NCBI GenBank assembly: GCA_031266495.1
Contig: JAISAX010000275.1
Coordinates: 1-15,621, forward strand
Length of the DNA: 15,621 bases
Origin: Opitutaceae bacterium
Lineage (GTDB): Bacteria; Verrucomicrobiota; Verrucomicrobiae; Opitutales; Opitutaceae
Reading direction: 5' to 3'
The notes beneath the pieces were generated by a model. It did no database searches. It saw nothing but the letters and a program-made list of their open reading frames with translations, and was not told the DNA's origin. A program made the translations under genes and the position numbers. Below, piece after piece: positions 12,456 through 15,621 of the stretch (positions are counted from its first letter, which is position 1; every line of letters starts with the position of its first letter).

Positions 12456-15454
12456 AGGTTTTTGTCCGTGGCGTCGCCATTTTCCGGAGGTGGCTCCGGT
12501 TTTTCCTCGTCCGCCGCCGCCGCCGTGTCGATCCGGTTGGCGCCGGTCAGCGAGCGGAAGAGGCCGCGCAGTCCGTAACGGAAGCTCCACGTCGGGTCGG
12601 ACAGCGTGCCGCTGAGCTGGAATTCGAGCGCCGTCGAGAATGGCGAGAAAACCAGATCCGCCACCGGACCCAAAAGACCGCCCGTGCGCTCGAACGGATG
12701 CAGCCTGGCCCGGAAATCGAGCTGGCCGTTTTCCAGCGCCACCGCGCCAGTGGCACTCACTTCCGCCGAGGGTCCCCTGATTTTCAGCTCGCTGAATTTC
12801 GCCTGGCGGCCTTCGAGCGCAAAGACGCCGTGCGCATCGCTGAACGTGAGCGACGTGAACCCCAGTCCCGCCGCATTGAGCAAATCGGACAACAGCCACA
12901 GCAGCCCCACCTGCGCGAGCGGCGCATCCCGCACGCTGGCCTCGCCTGCGCCGGTGAAACCCGCCCAGTCGTTGAGCCGGCCCGAAGCCTTCAGCGAGCC
13001 GTCGATCCGGCCGCCCTTGAGGCGCGCGTTGACCGGATCGGCCTCACCCGTCGCAACCCCGTTTTTCTCCCGTCCGGCAGTGGCAGTGGCACTGGCAGCA
13101 GTAGTGGCAGTAGCAGTGACGGGTGCGGGCGCAGACGCAGACGCGGGCGCGGCAGCGGGCGCAGGCTTGCGGCCGGCCGATGCCGCCGTTGCCTTGCCGG
13201 AGGCAGCAGCCGGCTGCGTGTCGATCCAGGTGTTGATGGTGTTGACGAGCAGGGCGAGGTCCGCGTCGCGCAGGGTTTGATCGAACGCCAGGCGAGCATC
13301 TTCTTCCGGGCCGCTGATAAGGGCCGTGCCCTCGAGCACGCCGCCGGCCACGCCGACGCGCAGGTGATCGACGCGCGTCTCGTCGTTCCTGATCGCGGCG
13401 GAAAGCGACACGTCGCGGAGCGGAAAACCGCGCATGCGAAAAGGCCCCTCGCCGTCCACCGTGAGCATGAGCGCGTGTTCGTCCGGACGGGCCGCGCCAG
13501 GCCCCGCCGAGGCGCCGGCGGCATGGAGACGGGGCGGCGTCGTGAAATCGTATGCGGCAAGCTGCTCCACCATGTCGCCGCCGATCAGCTTGCCGACGCT
13601 GGCGAGCGGCAGCGTGCTGTGCATGTCGAATTCCATCCGCTCCCACGGCTCGCCCATCGCGGGAAGCCGGAGGCTGAAATTCCCGCTCGCGATGCGGCCG
13701 GCGCGATCGCCGTAAAAGTCGAGGATATCGAACCACTGCGGGCGAATGAAAAGCCGGGTGTGGAGACGATCGACATCCACCCCGCGCACGTTCACTTCCC
13801 TGCCGTTGGCGCTGACAAACAGGGCGACGCTGTGCGGGTCGAGCCAGTTTCCGCCGACATCCACGTCGGCGGCGGCGGGCGCGGGGCCGAAGCGGAAATC
13901 GTCCCAGAAACGGGGCCACCAGTCGTCAAACCATCCGCTGATCAGCAGCGGACGAAGCGTGCCGGATACGAGAAACCGGAAGTCGAGCGTCTGCGTATCC
14001 ATTTCATAAGTACCCCGGGCGATGCTGTCGCCTCCGCGCAGTGTGATGTGGTGAAAGCGCAGCGAACGGGCCTCGCGGTCCCAGACGAATTCGCCGGACG
14101 CGAGGTCGAGGGGCACGTGGTGCGCCGTGACGCGGCGCGCGAAAAGCTCGCCCTCCACCGAGCGGGGCAAGCCGCCCGGCGCGAGCGTGGCGCGGACGGA
14201 TATCCGGGCAGGCTCCTCCAGTTGCAGGATGCCGTCGCAAGGCGGACCGGCGAGCTTGCCGGCCGCGGCGAGCACCTCCGGCGTGAGCGTGCCTTCCCCC
14301 TCCGCCTGGCCGGCCAGCGTATCCACGCGGCCCTCGCAAGACGCCGTCCAGAGGGCATCCAGCCAGCGGGCGGCCAGCGCGGCGCGGAGCCGCCCTTCCG
14401 GGAGCGGGCGGAGCGCCAGGCGCGCCGGGTTCACCTCGATGCCGTGCGCCGAAATGCGGTCGGCGCTGGCCTCGAACCGCAAGGCATTGAACAAAAATGG
14501 TTCTCCGGATACGAGGCCGGACGGGCCGGTCACGCGCACGGTCATGCCCTTGCCGGAACCGAGGTCGGCGAGAGCCAGCGCCTCCATGGACAGGGTGGCC
14601 TCGAACCGGGGTTCGTCGAGCGGCAGCGTGATCGTCGCCACAATGTTGTCAGCCGCAATGCCGGCGGCGAGCGCGGGCACATGCGGCACCGGTTCCCGGT
14701 AATGCAGCGCCGGGGCCACGGCGGTCAGCGTCAACCGCCGCTGTTCGAGCCGGATGCTGACAACCGGGTCGCCGATCTGGCGGATTTTTTCGGAAATCGT
14801 CACAAGCTGGCGGGCAAGCGGCACCACCTCGCGGACAAAACGCCGCAGGGTTTTGCCGGTAATATCGGCTGACGGGGTGGCCGGCGCCTCGGGCAGCGCC
14901 AGGGTGCCGCGCGCCGTCACCGGAATGCCGCCAATGTTGGCGACGAGGCCGTGGATATCGACATGCCGTCCGCTGAGGCGAATCGAGAAATGGGCGTTTT
15001 CGATCAGCGGTTCGGCCCGTCCGGAGGGCGAGACCACGGCCGGGAGCAGGAGATTGACGCCGGTGCCCGTCAGCCGGAGATCGGAGCGGCGCGTGATGAG
15101 CCAGCCGGGATCGATCCGGACGAGAAAGGCGCGCGCGGTGATGACCGGATCGTCCGGCATGTTGCCATCGGCGACGCTCGCATCCTGCAACACCAGGACG
15201 CCGCCGGGATCGAGCGTGGCCGTCCGGAAATCCACCGCCAGGCCCTGTGCCGCCGCCGCCTTCCGGATCCACGCGCAGGCCATCTCCGGCAGCGGCATCC
15301 GGCGTCCGACAAGCAACGCGACCTGCAACGCCAGCAGCGCGGCGAGGCCGAGCCAGACAATCCAGCGCGCCAGCCCCGTGACACACGACCAGCAATGCCC
15401 CCGCAGGGAGCGGCGCGGACGGACGGCAGGCCATGGAATACGGGACCGGGACAT
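12431..15454 (-). CDS. AsmA-like envelope protein
   Basis: A 1007-residue protein with one N-terminal membrane helix at about 26-50 (LARWIVWLGLAALLALQVALLVG) preceded by Arg-rich sequence, then a long repetitive beta-rich periplasmic body. Alternating strands such as GVLVLQDASVADGNM, RLTGTGVNLLLPAV and GGVLEGTALI suit the beta-groove fold of AsmA/TamB-type proteins, which act in phospholipid traffic or outer-membrane homeostasis. The C-terminal part, from GSLKASGRLNDWAGFTGAGEASVRD in two pieces through LHPFERTGGLLGPV, matches the AsmA-like C-terminal region. An Ala/Pro/Thr-rich linker lies at about 750-798. ATG 15454 is chosen because it directly precedes the membrane segment; ATG 15610 would add 52 residues coded partly by 10-bp tandem repeats. 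The last codons lie in a 37-bp inverted repeat. Confidence 0.85.
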   Translation of the reverse strand: MSRSRIPWPAVRPRRSLRGHCWSCVTGLARWIVWLGLAALLALQVALLVGRRMPLPEMACAWIRKAAAAQGLAVDFRTATLDPGGVLVLQDASVADGNMPDDPVITARAFLVRIDPGWLITRRSDLRLTGTGVNLLLPAVVSPSGRAEPLIENAHFSIRLSGRHVDIHGLVANIGGIPVTARGTLALPEAPATPSADITGKTLRRFVREVVPLARQLVTISEKIRQIGDPVVSIRLEQRRLTLTAVAPALHYREPVPHVPALAAGIAADNIVATITLPLDEPRFEATLSMEALALADLGSGKGMTVRVTGPSGLVSGEPFLFNALRFEASADRISAHGIEVNPARLALRPLPEGRLRAALAARWLDALWTASCEGRVDTLAGQAEGEGTLTPEVLAAAGKLAGPPCDGILQLEEPARISVRATLAPGGLPRSVEGELFARRVTAHHVPLDLASGEFVWDREARSLRFHHITLRGGDSIARGTYEMDTQTLDFRFLVSGTLRPLLISGWFDDWWPRFWDDFRFGPAPAAADVDVGGNWLDPHSVALFVSANGREVNVRGVDVDRLHTRLFIRPQWFDILDFYGDRAGRIASGNFSLRLPAMGEPWERMEFDMHSTLPLASVGKLIGGDMVEQLAAYDFTTPPRLHAAGASAGPGAARPDEHALMLTVDGEGPFRMRGFPLRDVSLSAAIRNDETRVDHLRVGVAGGVLEGTALISGPEEDARLAFDQTLRDADLALLVNTINTWIDTQPAAASGKATAASAGRKPAPAAAPASASAPAPVTATATTAASATATAGREKNGVATGEADPVNARLKGGRIDGSLKASGRLNDWAGFTGAGEASVRDAPLAQVGLLWLLSDLLNAAGLGFTSLTFSDAHGVFALEGRQAKFSELKIRGPSAEVSATGAVALENGQLDFRARLHPFERTGGLLGPVADLVFSPFSTALEFQLSGTLSDPTWSFRYGLRGLFRSLTGANRIDTAAAADEEKPEPPPENGDATDKNLRETAKER

Positions 15455-15560
15455 GTCCCCGAAAGGTGCCGGTCTTTTGCAGGTTGGCAATCGGCACGTT
15501 CGGCTGGCGACCGGAAAAAGGAAGGCACCGAGTCCATACACGATCCTGTCCCCCCTGCCG

Positions 15561-15600
15561 TCGAAACCTGTCGAAGCCTGTCGAAACCTGTCGATTTTTG
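15561..15600. repeat. 10-bp tandem repeats upstream of the AsmA-like gene
   Basis: The units TCGAAACCTG, TCGAAGCCTG, TCGAAACCTG and TCGATTTTTG follow one another without spacer, and TCGATTCCAC starts a degenerate fifth. They lie 107-146 bases before the ATG at 15454 on the minus strand. A 10-bp period places each TCGA on the same face of the helix, which would suit cooperative protein binding. The window ends shortly after, so the full array may not be visible. Confidence 0.85.
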
Positions 15601-15621
15601 TCGATTCCACTCCGCCGCGTG

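Noticed and set aside
12698..14872. A 724-codon plus-strand open frame inside the AsmA-like gene.
   Set aside because: It is antisense to a convincing envelope protein, rich in Arg/Gly/Ala/Glu, with no domain or signal peptide; a composition shadow.

Overview
The window is GC-rich and has the look of a member of the Verrucomicrobiota, most likely an Opitutaceae-type bacterium. The reasons are H-X9-DG-type pseudopilins with an FTLVELLTVIAIIGILAAI start, a PEP-CTERM surface protein with autotransporter-like repeats, secreted clan GH-A glycoside hydrolases, almost no Shine-Dalgarno sequences, and long C/G homopolymers. The assignment is inference from gene content, not from a search.

Positions 1-10391 form an accessory carbohydrate-degradation region built as two convergent cassettes. 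The plus-strand cassette is pseudopilin (110-1075), PEP-CTERM protein (1153-2199), clan GH-A glycoside hydrolase (2257-4858, frameshifted at a run of 12 C) and SGNH esterase (4901-6097), with gaps of only 42-77 bp. The minus-strand cassette is pseudopilin (10391-9651) followed by a 1099-residue protein joining a formylglycine-enzyme-like fold to a clan GH-A hydrolase (9548-6249). Each cassette therefore opens with a pseudopilin and continues with a secreted hydrolase. The likely joint role is breakdown of an acetylated plant-type polysaccharide outside the cytoplasm, with the pseudopilins and the PEP-CTERM protein serving secretion or surface display.

Positions 10552-15454 are conserved minus-strand backbone: an AsmA-like envelope protein, then rsmI (16S rRNA C1402 2'-O-methyltransferase), then a Ppx/GppA phosphatase whose start overlaps the rsmI stop (TAATG).

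The unusual part of the window is its non-coding architecture. C runs of 9-18 (always C on the coding strand of the adjacent gene) lie before, inside or just after the accessory genes; one breaks the hydrolase frame and suggests phase variation. A three-hairpin palindromic element is read in frame through the leader of the first pseudopilin. A 16-bp inverted repeat made from C/G runs brackets the 3' ends of the convergent cassettes. A perfect 37-bp inverted repeat covers the end of the AsmA-like gene, and 10-bp tandem repeats lie upstream of it. No tRNA, rRNA, CRISPR array, transposase or integrase is visible. No gene-free stretch exceeds 300 bases.
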